Of a stretch of 64,000 nucleotides of DNA, positions 21,471 to 31,523 are shown one piece after another; position 1 is the stretch's first letter, and every line of letters starts with the position of its first letter. The stretch lies in the NCBI GenBank assembly GCA_030180135.1, contig CM058236.1:2852001-2916000 (forward strand), given 5' to 3'. The notes under the pieces were generated by a model. The model saw only the letters and a program-made list of their open reading frames with translations. It had not been told where the DNA came from and did no database searches. A program made the translations under genes and the position numbers. The DNA is from Orychophragmus violaceus (taxonomy: Eukaryota; Streptophyta; Magnoliopsida; Brassicales; Brassicaceae).

Positions 21471-22147
21471 CTTTGTGACACCCGTCCCGCTTACTTGGCG
21501 GAGACGGCAAGTCATCTAGAACCTTACAATTATTTTATAATAAACTTAAACAATATATTATTTAAATAAGTCTCGAATCATTTAATAAAACACACTTCGT
21601 TCCAAATCCGTCTTTCAAATACACACCGATGTTTTTAAATATATAAATAGTCTTTTGAAAACATAACACACAATCCGCGATAAAACGAGCATCCGAGCAA
21701 ATACCACCTCGAGCCGCTACTCTACAATTTCTCTGACACCTGAAAGGGTGAAATAGGGGGGCTGAGTAACAAGTTACCCAGTGTTGGTGATATCTAAGGA
21801 ACCCTAATACTCGAAAAAGAATAAGCGCTTATACATATTAAACCAAGAAATAAGTCATACTTCACTCAATTAATTATACTACACATATCACAACACAATC
21901 ACTTACTCATACTTTACACATATCACCATATAATCACTTATTAATACTTACACATTTCACCACATAATCACTTATTAATATTTACACATTTCACATTATT
22001 AACTTAACATTTCACTTCTTTACTTAACTTTTTACTTCTTTACTTTTTTACTTTATTTTTCATATTCTTTACTGACGGCGGAGCCAACCCCTTTCACGCG
22101 TTTTGGGTATGGAACCTCCCCGTCACCGGCCCATTTACGGCCCTATT

Positions 22148-22338
22148 GGACTGCAACGGGCTTACGTACGCGATCGTCCGCAGTCCAATAAAACAAGCTC
22201 TGCAACGGGCTAACGGATGCGATCGTCCGCAGAGCTAACATCACGGCATGGACTACAACGGGCTTACATACGCGATCGTCCGTAGTCCAACAAACAAAGT
22301 TCTGCAACGGGCTAACGTACGCGATCGTCCGCAGAACT
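22148..22338. repeat. Array of four covarying hairpins in Gypsy-1 5' LTR
   Basis: Same four stem-loop units as in the 3' LTR, including all four different complementary stems, so the array was present when the element inserted. Confidence 0.9.
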
Positions 22339-22467
22339 ATCATTAACTTTTATCATCCTTTACCATCATTAACTTTTACCATACTTTACCATCATTCACT
22401 TTTACCATACTTTACCATCATTTACTTTTACCATACTTTACCATCATTTACTTTTACCATACTTTCT
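22339..22467. repeat. 26-bp tandem repeat in Gypsy-1 5' LTR
   Basis: About five copies of the CATCATTTACTTTTACCATA-type unit, one fewer than in the 3' LTR. Confidence 0.9.
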
Positions 22468-23734
22468 ACTTAGCATAAAATACATAATCAAACAATTCCT
22501 ATTTCAAGACTTAACATGTATAATCACCTATTGGTAAACTAGTATCGAATTACTTAGACACCACCCGCACCTTAGCGTTTTTCGGGTTGGTGGAAAAATA
22601 GCGGTTGAAGCGGTTCGAAAAATAGCGTTTCGAGCGGTTGCGGTTGAAACACTAATTTTTTAGTATTCTGAGGTTGAGGCTTAAGCTACTGGCGTTTGGC
22701 GGTTGAAGAATCGCGTTTGAAACCTGCGTTTCAAAAAAAAAACGTTTCGGGCGGTTTGACGAAAATGGTTTTCGCTCAACTTTAAGATCAGTTTTCAGGA
22801 GCATCATACCTCCGAATGATGATCCGAAACTTGCTATGGATTCGTTGCAGAAAGATCTATCTGGGCATATGCAGACCGTCTTCTAACTCCTTCAGACGCG
22901 ACCGTAATCAGTCCTACAAGGTCACTACCCGAACATGAATTTGAGTTTGACTACAAAACTGTTTTAGAACAGTTTCGACCACTCTTATTCAAATGACCAT
23001 AACTCGCCAAATATACCTCCTAATGATGCAAGCCGGTTTCTATAGAAAGATGAGAGATAGATCTTTCCAATGGTACCAAGATCGTAATCTGGGTCGTCCT
23101 GAGCAGTTGTCAATATGCAGTTAAAATTGACGTATCACAATTCTGACCATTCTCACGAAAACGGCGATAACTTTCCGCACATACCTCCTATCAGATCAAA
23201 CTCAACGGCTACGAAAAGATGAGATCCAGGGTTTTCCAGTGATATAAGGTACGTCTCCTAGTTCCTTATATTGCGTCTTAAAATCCACTCTGAAGTCAGG
23301 CCAACGATTCTGGAATTAGATTTTCGGTTTCAGAAACACTGGTTTTGCTCAATATTCAAAGAAAGATTGCGAGCAGAGTATACCTCGGAATTGCGATCGG
23401 AAAGAAGCTACGGAAACTAGAGAACTTGAGCTTTCAAGAGGTATAAGAATCGCGATCTGGTTCTGCCTGAGTTTCTAGATATCGGACCTCCAAGATGACA
23501 ACTCGGAACTGTCTTTAGGTGGAACTCAAGAGGAAAGATGGCTCTAAGGAGAGGGCAAGAGGCAATTTTTCTGGAGCACAAATTGTTTGAGTGATCTTTC
23601 TGCTGTGCCTCATGATTCTAAATAGAGGTGGGAGTGACTTTTTCCTTTTCATTTTTAATTATGCACATGGGCATTATTGGAGTTGTAGTGGAGTGATCAT
23701 TCACTTTTAATAAAGTGAGGGCCATTACACACGA

Positions 23735-23845
23735 AGTTTACAGTATCAGATGATCTGATCATTACATCGATGAACTCTAGCTCAGCCTTTTGCGTACTGA
23801 AGAAGTTACATAGGATCTATGTTGAAGTTTTATTTAATGTATTTT
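23735..23845 (+). pseudogene. DUF674 family protein, 3' part (interrupted)
   Basis: Reading across the removed Gypsy-1 gives FVMRDT|KFTVSDDL, followed by IITSMNSSSAFCVLKKL. This is the well-conserved DUF674 motif G-F-V-x-R-x-T-K-F-x-V-(T/S)-D-D-L-x-(V/I)-T-P-M-(N/S)-S-S. The continuity across the CACGA duplication shows that both pieces were one gene when Gypsy-1 landed. A stop follows soon after (around 23845), so the C-terminal segment is missing or displaced. Confidence 0.75.
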
Positions 23846-24561
23846 AATTCAATAATTATTTTGTATTTGTGAAAAGACACATTTTGTTGCGAACCATTGT
23901 GTTTTTGTGAAAGGGCACATTTTGTTTAAGTTTTATGTAATATATTTTTATTAATAAATACTTATATAAAAACATGCGAATCATTGTCACTTATGAAAAA
24001 TGTACTTTTGTAAAATGACAACTTTATGAAATGTCACCTTTTGTGAAATGTCATTTTAGTGAAAAAAACACATTTGTGAAGGGATACCTTTTTGAAAGGA
24101 TAACATTATGAAATGACACATTGGTTGGAAACACCTTTTGGTTTATTATATAAATATCACCATACAAGGTGAAAAAAATAACAAAAACCAACAAAAACAA
24201 TTCTGCGTATAGTTTGCAAAGTTCTGCGTAGGGTGTATAATATGAAGATCGATAGTTGTATCCTGCAAGATAGAAATCCAACAAGTTACGAATACAACAT
24301 ATGGAATAAATTCTGTCTTAGAAGATTGCTTTAGTAAGCCTCTATCATTTTACAATCTTTCATACATCAAAGAACAAGTAACCGTAAAGTAAGTTTTTTA
24401 TATTATTATTATTTACATTTGTATTCTCTCTTCTCTATCCAGTAAACAATCTTCTACCAATCCGATTGATTGATTTGCATTTGTAATTTCAATAACAATT
24501 TACTGGTGCAAGAAATAAGGATCACCAAAACACAGGTTTATATGCTTGTAGTAATATCCTA
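23846..24561. other. AT-rich sequence after the DUF674 relic
   Basis: Contains a run of degenerate short repeats of the type TTTGTGAAATGTCA at about 23870-24120. No coding region, RNA gene or element terminus was recognised. Confidence 0.5.
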
Positions 24562-24666
24562 TTTTTTTATCAGGTACAAACATTTTTATGATTTTTCTAA
24601 AATATTTTCCGATTTTTTTTTATCAAATACAAACATTTTTATGATTTTTCTTAAAATATTTTCCGA
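24562..24666. repeat. Tandem duplication of about 51 bp
   Basis: Two adjacent copies of an AT-rich unit containing TACAAACATTTTTATGATTT and ending ATATTTTCCGA, differing by a few bases. Confidence 0.85.
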
Positions 24667-24674
24667 TTTTTCTG

Positions 24675-24790
24675 TAGTCAGGCCACAAGTTTGTTGAAAG
24701 CTTCATTAGTGACACATCCTCTGCACTAAACGCTGCCTTATGGAACTCGACTAAGAAACACTTTGTCGTACCATCTTCTTACCATTCTCT
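24675..24790 (+). pseudogene. Possible DUF674 C-terminal scrap
   Basis: Translation gives LLKASLV at 24691-24711. DUF674 proteins typically have an L-L-K-A-S-(L/F) motif near the C terminus. This would be the remaining end of the interrupted gene, displaced by about 850 bp of AT-rich sequence. The match is short and could be chance. Confidence 0.3.
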
Positions 24791-25069
24791 GTTTTGTCTG
24801 GTAGCAATGATTAGAGATATGAATTGGAAGAAGTATTATTTCTCTCATAATGATAATGATTTGAGATACAGTCATTTATAAAGAACTAATGTTTAACCTA
24901 ATTACTAACTAACATAATCACATAAAGATATTTACAAATCAACAGAATATATCATCATAATATCTAAGTTATTTTTGGATTTTTCTAGATCCTCCTATAT
25001 TTTCTACATTCTTTCCTTAGCTACTAATAGTGTGTTATGTCTCCAGAGCTATCTTTTGTTTTATTAGAA
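24791..25069. other. AT-rich sequence before the second Helitron
   Basis: No coding region or repeat boundary recognised. Confidence 0.4.
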
Positions 25070-26147
25070 ACTATGAGAGAATCCGCGCAAATGCGCAGAT
25101 TTTTTTAAAATTTTTATAGATATTTAATATGTTTTGATATTTATTTTGAATATCAATATTGTTATATATTTTTAATTTACAAATTTGTATTTTTTCTTTC
25201 TTTTTATGATTGATTATATATGCGCTAATATACGATTATTAATTTAATTTGTTTTACAAATAAATTAATTATCAATTTTCAATGAGTTTTTTTATAAAAT
25301 TTAATTTCCTTCAACCTTTTTATCATTTTTTAATTTTTATAAACTATTTAAAATATTTATACTTTATTTATACATTTTGATTTATCAAATTCTTAAATTT
25401 TTAGTTTTCATTCATAATATTTTAATATTCTTAGTTATTATTTTAAATTTGTAAATTTATATATATTTCATAAATTTTATTTCTTTTTATGTTCTTATAT
25501 TTTTTATATAATTTCTTTTTTTGTTATCATTTTATCTCATTTTGTAACATTTTTTCTATTCTTAATAATTATTATTTATATATTTTAATATTTTAGTAAT
25601 CATTTCTTGAATTTTACACACACACATATATATATTATTGATTTAATTTAATTTCTTATGTTATTATATTTTGTATAATATTTTATTTATATTGTCATTC
25701 TATTTCATTTTTATAATATTTTCTTTCTATTCTTCATAATAATTATTTTTATTATTTTATTTTTTTTGTTTTATGATTCTTTACTTTTAGTTTTCAATAC
25801 TTTATTTTTTAATAATGTCATTTTTACTTTAGTCATATAATTTAATATTTTACTTGTATTGAGATTTGTTTATTTTTGTTTATTTATTGCATAAAATATA
25901 AAAAATATATTTATAATTTATAAAATTTAATATTTATAAATTTATAAGATTTTAATTAAATTCTAATTAAAATTTATGTTTTAATAATTTTAACTATTTG
26001 CTTTTAAATAAATGATATTACATTAAACATTATATTTATTTATTTGATTAAATAATGATTTGGAAAATAACTTAATGAAGTAGACCAATGAAGAAGGAGC
26101 TGATGTGACAGCCTGAGAAAGCTCCCTTTCTTTCATTATATATAGGA
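25070..26147 (-). mobile_element. Non-autonomous Helitron, opposite orientation
   Basis: On the minus strand the 5' end reads TCCTATATATAATGAAAG and the 3' end reads GCGCGGATTCTCTCATAGT after a TGCGCATTTGCG hairpin. These match the ends of the copy at 3026-4251, except that the final CTAGT is ATAGT. The flanks are A and T as expected. The subterminal region (GTCACATCAGCTCC) also matches the first copy (ACACATCAGCCCCC), so both are one family. The 1.08-kb interior is AT-rich and non-coding. Confidence 0.8.
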
Positions 26148-26315
26148 TTCATTAAAATAAAATATAAACTCTATTTTTTAAGAGGGTAAGATACTATCAC
26201 TACTTAAACAAATCATGTTATGTTATTTTACATAACCTAAATTCTGGTAATTGAAACTGCACAATCGAACGTGAAAAAAAAAAAAAAAATTACAAAGTAC
26301 ATTCGCGATCATAAA

Positions 26316-26664
26316 TGTAACGTCCCGTCCGCCCCTACCGGTAAGTCACCCATCCCTCTATCGAGCTCGTGGGCTCCACCCCTGTCCGACGGTCGGTGCG
26401 TTATTTTTCGTAGGCCCAACCGAGTAATTTACTGACCCTACAATCATCCCATGACCTTTTTCCATGTGTTTTGTCCTCACACACATGCTACCACGAGTCA
26501 CTTCCCGGAAGGTCATCCATCCTGGGACTACTCCAGCCCAAGCACGCTTAACTCTGAAGTTCTTTCAGGCAAGTGACCGGAAAAGGTAAGTGCACTTGGT
26601 GATATAGGTAGCCAAATTAATTCATTTAAGACTTTCTCAAATGGACCGGGCCAGGGCCCTTACA
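26316..26664 (-). repeat. Cassandra 3' LTR
   Basis: Runs from TGTAACGTCCCG to CCCTTACA on the plus strand; same length as its partner at 26783-27131 with scattered substitutions. Confidence 0.95.
26492..26563 (-). other. 5S rRNA-like segment in Cassandra 3' LTR
   Basis: On the minus strand it contains AGTTAAGCGTGCTTGGGC (5S internal promoter box A) and a later AGTAGTCCCAGGATGGATGA stretch corresponding to the box C region. Only this 3' part of 5S is conserved; the first third of the rRNA is unrelated. It is not a functional 5S gene, but may retain RNA polymerase III promoter boxes. Confidence 0.9.
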
Positions 26665-26677
26665 ATTCTCCCCCACT
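26665..26677 (-). promoter_or_regulatory. Cassandra polypurine tract
   Basis: Minus strand AGTGGGGGAGAAT directly before the 3' LTR start TGTAAGGG. Confidence 0.85.
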
Positions 26678-26767
26678 TAATGGGAATTCGTCCCCGAATT
26701 CCGCAGCAACCATAACCCTCAAACCCCAGGATTGTCTCCCGAAACAGAATCGGTTTGACTTCCCTGA

Positions 26768-26779
26768 GCTCTGATACCA
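26768..26779 (-). promoter_or_regulatory. Cassandra primer binding site
   Basis: TGGTATCAGAGC on the minus strand, complementary to initiator tRNA-Met, three bases from the 5' LTR. Confidence 0.95.
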
Positions 26780-26782
26780 CTT

Positions 26783-27131
26783 TGTAACGCCCCGTCCGCC
26801 CCTACCGGTAAGTCACCCATCCCTCTATCGGGCTCGTGGGCCCCACCCCTGTCCGACGGTCGGTGCGTTATTTTTCGTAGGCCCAACCGAGTAATTTACT
26901 GACCCTACAATCATCCCATGACCTTTTTCCATGTGTTTTGTCCTCACATACATGCTACCACGAGTCACTTCCCGGAAGGTCACCCATCCTGAGACTACTC
27001 CAGCCCAAACACGCTTAACTCTGGAGTTCTTTCAGGCAAGTGACCGGAAAAGCTAAGTGCACTTGGTGATATAGGTAGCCAAATTAATTCATTTAAGACT
27101 TTCTCAAATGGGCCGGGCCAGGCCCTTACAA
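26783..27131 (-). repeat. Cassandra 5' LTR
   Basis: Partner of 26316-26664, 349 bp. Its 5S-like block is at 26959-27030; box A carries one change (GTGTTTGGGC instead of GTGCTTGGGC). Confidence 0.95.
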
Positions 27132-27136
27132 TAAAA

Positions 27137-27457
27137 TCTTAGCTATCATCATATTCCCCAGTTCTGTCTATTTTTTTTTAATAATGTACTTGTAATAGTT
27201 TCTTACCATTTTTTGCGATAGCAAATCCAACTCAAATAATAAGATAACCGGTCAATGATAAGAAAACACACAGTGAAATGAACCGGTCAACAAACTATCA
27301 ACCGACTCAAATAATAAGATAACCAGATCTTCCTCTTCATACCAAGGTTTTACTTTCTACACATCCCCGTGAATACTCACTCTCTTTCCTACTTTTTCTT
27401 TCATTAAAACCACCGCCTCACGCTACAGAAGCTACTAAGTCACTACCTCCTTCAACA
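27137..27457 (+). other. Former 5' flank of the peroxidase relic
   Basis: Non-coding sequence between Cassandra and the peroxidase start codon. It contains a short duplicated phrase (CAAATAATAAGATAACC at about 27233 and 27307). It may have been the promoter, but no element is clear. Confidence 0.4.
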
Positions 27458-27705
27458 ATGGCGAAACTCATCATCATCCTCTTCTCTTTATACGCCGCCG
27501 AATCTCTCCTCACAAGCGATTTCTACTCCAATTCATGCCCTAGATTCCTCGACCAACCTCTCTCTCCCCGGAGATGGATTCGACATCGTGATCGCTTGTC
27601 CCAACACCATCTCTTGTTCTGATATCCTCACTGTCGCCGTCCGCGATCTCCTCGTCACAGTCGGTGGACCTTACTACGAGATCTCTCTCGGCCGTCGTGA
27701 TTCGC
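27458..27705 (+). pseudogene. Class III peroxidase, 5' part (PER63/PER31-like, interrupted)
   Basis: The ATG at 27458 opens a hydrophobic secretion signal (MAKLIIILFSLYAAESLL), then SDFYSNSCPRFLD, the standard N terminus of plant secreted peroxidases. After one frame change it continues NLSLPGDGFDIVIACPNT, ISCSDILTVAVRDLLVTVGG and LGRRDS. The region that should lie between, with the distal-haem motif R-L-x-F-H-D-C, is deleted, as is a short stretch before ACPNT. Class III peroxidases oxidise cell-wall phenolics using H2O2. This copy lacks the distal His, is frameshifted and is cut by Gypsy-2 at the TTCGC duplication. Confidence 0.85.
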
Positions 27706-28045
27706 TGATAAAGAAATAACACAATCGCTGATTTGTAACGATAAAGGAACCGATGTTCGTAAAACACAAGTCCTGACCTCAATTCGCAAAGAATCTGAAT
27801 ATGAGAATAGATTCTTAAACAAAGATTGAGCAACAAGTTTCCAGAGTTTAATAAGTTTAGAAGAAAATAATGTCAATTCATAGATGATGATTTCTGAGAT
27901 AGAGATCACCTTAAATAATAAGTAAAACGATAAAGATTGAGATAACAACTAAAACAGAGAAGATATTGCGATGAAATATTGCGTTGAGAAATTGCGTTGC
28001 TGACGTGGCTTGTGTTTGAAACTCCCGCGGCAAGTACCGGTAACA
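27706..28045 (-). repeat. Gypsy-2 3' LTR
   Basis: Partner of 32539-32875; 340 bp. On the minus strand a GAGAGGGGATATT polypurine tract immediately precedes it. Confidence 0.95.
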
Positions 28046-28058
28046 AATATCCCCTCTC
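28046..28058 (-). promoter_or_regulatory. Gypsy-2 polypurine tract
   Basis: Minus strand GAGAGGGGATATT abutting the 3' LTR start TGTTACCGG. Confidence 0.8.
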
Positions 28059-28121
28059 AGAAGATCCTTGACCTCAAGGTTCAAACAATGGAAACCTTCT
28101 CTTCAGCGCAAACAAGAATTC

Positions 28122-29440
28122 TCAAGTGGCCTCCTCTTCAGGTTCATTCGACCACTTAACCAGCACCTGTGTAACCGCCTGTCCCTGCCTTTGTACCATT
28201 TTCCTCTCCAATACCTTCTCAGGTTCACGCATCAGTACATCTGAGACCATCCTCGGCAGATCGGTTGATGTTGAGACATGACCCACAGCAAGCTTCAGCT
28301 GAGAGACGTGGAAAACGGGATGAATTTGCGACGATGCCGATAAAGCTAGCTTGTAAGCGACCTTACCACAACGATCTATCACCTTGTAAGGACTGAAGAA
28401 CTTGGGTGAAAGCTTCTGATTGTGACGCACCACAACAGAACTTTGTCTATAAGGTTGCAATTTCACATACACAAGGTCGCCTATCTCCAATTCCCTGTCC
28501 GTGCGATGTTGATTAGCAAACTTCTACATGCGTTTCTGGGCACGATGAAGATGAAACTTAAGAAACAGTAACTTGTTTTCTCTATCCTGCAAACAACGAG
28601 CTACGACCGCAACCTTGGACTCTCCTGGCAAATAGGGCAAATGCTGTGGAGGCATTTGTCCATACACAATCTCGTATGGTGTCATCTGGATCGCCGTATG
28701 AAAGTTTGTGTTGTACCAGTATTCAGCCAAAGGTAACGACTTACTCCATAGATAGGGACAATCACTACACATGCACCTCAAATATGTTTCCAGACATCGA
28801 TTGACCACTTCCGTCTGTCCATCACTCTGGGGACGATAGGGTGTAGACATGTTGAGAGCAACCCCCTGTAGCGTGAATAGTATTGCCAAAAATCACTTAG
28901 AAACACTCGATCTCGGTCGCTCACGATCGTATAAGGAAGTCCGTGGAGTTTAAACACATTGTCAAGAAAAACTTGAGCTACAGAAACTGCAGTATAGGGA
29001 TGCGACAGAGCCATGAAGTGCGCGGCCTTACTCAGCCTGTCTACAACTACCAATATAACCGATTTCCCAAATGACAGCGGCATTCCCTCAATAAAATCCA
29101 AAGAAATATTAGACAAGATTGTCTCAGGAATGGGAAGAGGTTGGAGTAAACCTGGATAAGCCGTCGTATCATACTTGCACCTTTGACACACCGAGCAGCT
29201 TCGGATAAAAGCTTGAATGTCTTTGGACATTCCCTTCCAATAAAATAGTCCTTTCACTCGTTGATGAGTCACATCACGTCCTGAATGTCCTCCCAACCCT
29301 GAGCAGTGAAGCCAAGAGTAATGCTTGTGAGCTAAAGGATCCTTCTTTAACTCGCTAATTAACTCAGTTATAACCGCATCACCTTCATAAATCGCTTGGA
29401 TCCTTTGCAGTAAATCACAGTCCTGCACCGTCAGTGCCAT
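28122..29440 (-). pseudogene. Gypsy-2 integrase and chromodomain
   Basis: The first frame (29440-28778) has the integrase zinc-binding region GGHSGRDVTHQRV and CSVCQRC, the core LDFIEGMPLS and the TIVSDRD motif. A frameshift near 28870 moves to MSTPYRPQSDGQTEVVNR with the catalytic Glu. A further break near 28520 leads to a frame with LVYVKLQPYRQ, FFSPYKVIDRCGKVAYKL and IHPVFHVSQLK. The chromodomain VLERKMVQRQGQAVTQVL then ends at a TGA where a Trp is expected (after EEEAT at 28122). Chromodomains of this class are thought to steer integration to heterochromatin. Confidence 0.9.
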
Positions 29441-29574
29441 ATGAAGAATCTTCGACCCTCTACTCTTGACAATGCGTCCGCAACAGTATTATCCTTCCCC
29501 TGCTGATATTGTATCTCATAGTCGAACTCCAAGAGCTTAGGGAGCCACTGCTGCTGAATTGGTGTATTCAGCTG

Positions 29575-30810
29575 TTAATCCAGCAGGTACTTGAGACTTC
29601 GCTGATCGGTTTTGATTACGAAATGACTAGTGAGCAAGTAGTGACGCCACTTCTGCACCGCGAAAAAAACTGCTAATAGTTCTTTTTCGTAAATGGACAA
29701 ATGCAGTTGCTTCCCTTTAAGTTGCCTACTGATGTAAGCCAGCGGGTGGCCCTCCTGCATAAGCACCGCGCCAATTCCCTGACCGCAAGCATCAGTTTCT
29801 ACGATAAAAGGTTTATCAAACCTGGGAAGCGCCAGTAGAGGAGCGGAACATAAGGCATGCTTCAACGCTTCAAAAGACTCTTTCGCTTCCATCGACCAAG
29901 TGTATGCATCTTTCTTTGTCAATGCTGTCAATGGAGCTGCGATGGTCCCAAAGTTCCGGACAAAACAACGGTAGTACCCAGCAAGGCCTAAGAACCCGCG
30001 GACCTGCTTCACGTTAATCGGTACTGGCCAGTCAACCCCTACTTTGATCTTTGCCGGGTCTGTCGATATACCACTGCCTTCAATGTAATGACCCAAATAT
30101 TCGACCCTTACAGTTGCAAAAGAGCATTTGCTCTGTTTAGCATACAGCGAGTTACTCCGCATCAGCTCGAAAACGCTCCTTAAATGACCAACATGATCCT
30201 CAAAAGATGGGCTATAAACCAGTATATCATCAAAGAAAATGAGGACGCACTTCCTTAACAGAGTCTGAAAAACTGCATCATTAGTCCTTGGAATGTCGCC
30301 GGTGCATTGGTTAAACCGAATGTCATTACTATATATTCATAATGACCGCTATATGTTTTAAAAGCTGTCTTATGAATGTCATCTAGGATCCATACGAACT
30401 TGGTGATAACCCGCCCTCAGATCTATCTTCGAATACACAACAGAACCTCCCAGCTCGTCCATTAAGTCCTCAATGAGGGGAATGGGAAATCTATCCTTTA
30501 TTGTTAATGAGTTCAAGCCCCTGTAATCGACACATAAACTCCACGTCCCGTCTTTCTTTTTAACCAGCACCACTGGTGATTCATAGCTTGAACTGGCCTG
30601 AATCGTACCAGCACTCAACAACTCTTGTACAATCCTGTCGATCTCGTCTTTTTGATATACTGCATATATGTATGGTCTCTGGTTAACCGGATTCGAACCC
30701 TCTATCAACGGTATGCGATGGTTATGGTTGTTACAGAATGGAGGTAATGTTTTTGGCTCGGCAAATACCTCACTGAACTCCCTTAACAACGTCGCTATCT
30801 CCGGTAGCAC
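29575..30810 (-). pseudogene. Gypsy-2 reverse transcriptase and RNase H
   Basis: Frame 30810-30379 holds the RT start (EFSEVFAEPKTLPP, VVLVKKKDGTWSLCVDYRGL, YSKIDLRAGYHQVRM). After a break the FFDDILVYS catalytic motif is readable at about 30205-30235. Frame 30162-29575 continues VEYLGHYIEGSG, VRGFLGLAGYYRCFVRNFG and the RNase H motifs VETDACGQGIGAVLMQ and KTDQRSLKYLLD, ending at a TAA. Another frame beyond it contains TVADALSRVEG, so RNase H is complete but split. Confidence 0.9.
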
Positions 30811-30833
30811 TGTTCCTTTACCTTCTCCAGCCG

Positions 30834-31523
30834 TTAAAGAACATATTGCGAGCTGATCTTCATGACTGTCTTCTTGTACATCATTGACAGTTGTAAGTCA
30901 TCCTCTCTGATTTTATTCAGCTTACTGGCCTTCTGCTCGCGCATAGAACCGGGTCTGATCTCGTGTAGATGCACCCTTCGATTATCCCATTTGAACTGCA
31001 TCTCTAACTTAGGGAAATCCCATGTTATCGGCACCAATTGTGATAACCACTGAACTCCAAAAACCATATCACAGCCACCCAACAGAATCACTAACATGTC
31101 AGATACGAAGTCGATTCCCTGAAATTCCCATTTCAATTGTTCCACCTTAGCCGTCACGTTTAACATGCTTCCGTTTGCAACTTTAACCTTCCTCAACCCT
31201 GATTCCTTCATAGAACATCCCAATTTCTCAGCCATGCTTCTGTCTATGAAGTTGTGCGTGGAACCAGAATCAATAAGGATAAACAACACTCGCCTTCCAT
31301 GTATTCCCCTGACTCGCATAGTTCGATAGCACTCAGTGATCCCTGCGACTGCATTAACCGAAATCTGAGCTAAGTCACCTTCTTCTTCCACTCCACACTC
31401 TTGATCGCCTTCTTCTTCCTCCTCCAGTAAAAAGAGTTGCGATTTCTTATGCTTTAGATAGTGGTCAGGCGTGTACTTTTCGTCGCAAAAATAACACAGA
31501 CCTTGAACCCTTCGTTTAGCCAT
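30834..31523 (-). pseudogene. Gypsy-2 zinc knuckle-like and protease segment
   Basis: The frame opens with CYFCDEKYTPDHYLKHK, resembling the C-x2-C-(D/E)-x-(K/R)-(Y/F)-x-x-x-H-x-C knuckle of Reina gag, here without the final Cys. An acidic stretch follows, then the retropepsin motif ILIDSGSTHNFID (D-S-G variant) and LLGGCDMVFGVQWL. The D-S-G form of the active site is normal for this clade. Confidence 0.8.

Larger units (their letters stand above)
7299..23729 (-). mobile_element. Gypsy-1: Ty3/gypsy (Tekay-like) LTR retrotransposon, interrupted by Copia-1
   Basis: The element is bounded by two long LTRs (2,281 and 2,256 bp) that begin TG and end CA, with identical 5-bp duplications CACGA at 7294-7298 and 23730-23734. 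All coding parts read on the minus strand, so the right LTR is the 5' LTR. Domain order in the element is gag, zinc knuckles, protease, RT, RNase H, integrase, then a chromodomain-like tail, which is Ty3/gypsy order; the tail suggests the Tekay chromovirus clade. The initiator tRNA-Met primer site and polypurine tract sit exactly beside the LTRs. Coding is disrupted by Copia-1, a frameshift near 11840 and a TGA at 11537, so it cannot make full Gag-Pol. Without Copia-1 it would be about 9.5 kb. Confidence 0.95.
21474..23729 (-). repeat. Gypsy-1 5' LTR
   Basis: Partner of 7299-9579, ends GGGCCATTACA before the CACGA duplication. Holds the promoter of the element, which would fire leftward. Contains the same four hairpins and one fewer 26-bp unit. 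Confidence 0.95.
26316..27131 (-). mobile_element. Cassandra TRIM retrotransposon
   Basis: Two 349-bp LTRs flank an internal segment of only 118 bp that holds nothing but a polypurine tract and a primer site. Target duplications ATAAA lie at 26311-26315 and 27132-27136. Each LTR contains a 72-nt stretch that closely follows plant 5S rRNA. Terminal-repeat retrotransposons in miniature with 5S sequence in the LTR are the established Cassandra family. The element encodes no protein and must borrow replication proteins. It reads on the minus strand. Confidence 0.95.

Noticed and set aside
26492..26563. A 5S rRNA gene
   Set aside because: Only the 3' two-thirds of 5S is similar, and it occurs identically placed in both LTRs of a Cassandra element.
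27540..27836. 98-codon minus-strand frame, with a relative at 32442-32669
   Set aside because: It is read through the Gypsy-2 LTR and the reverse strand of the peroxidase relic; no domain.
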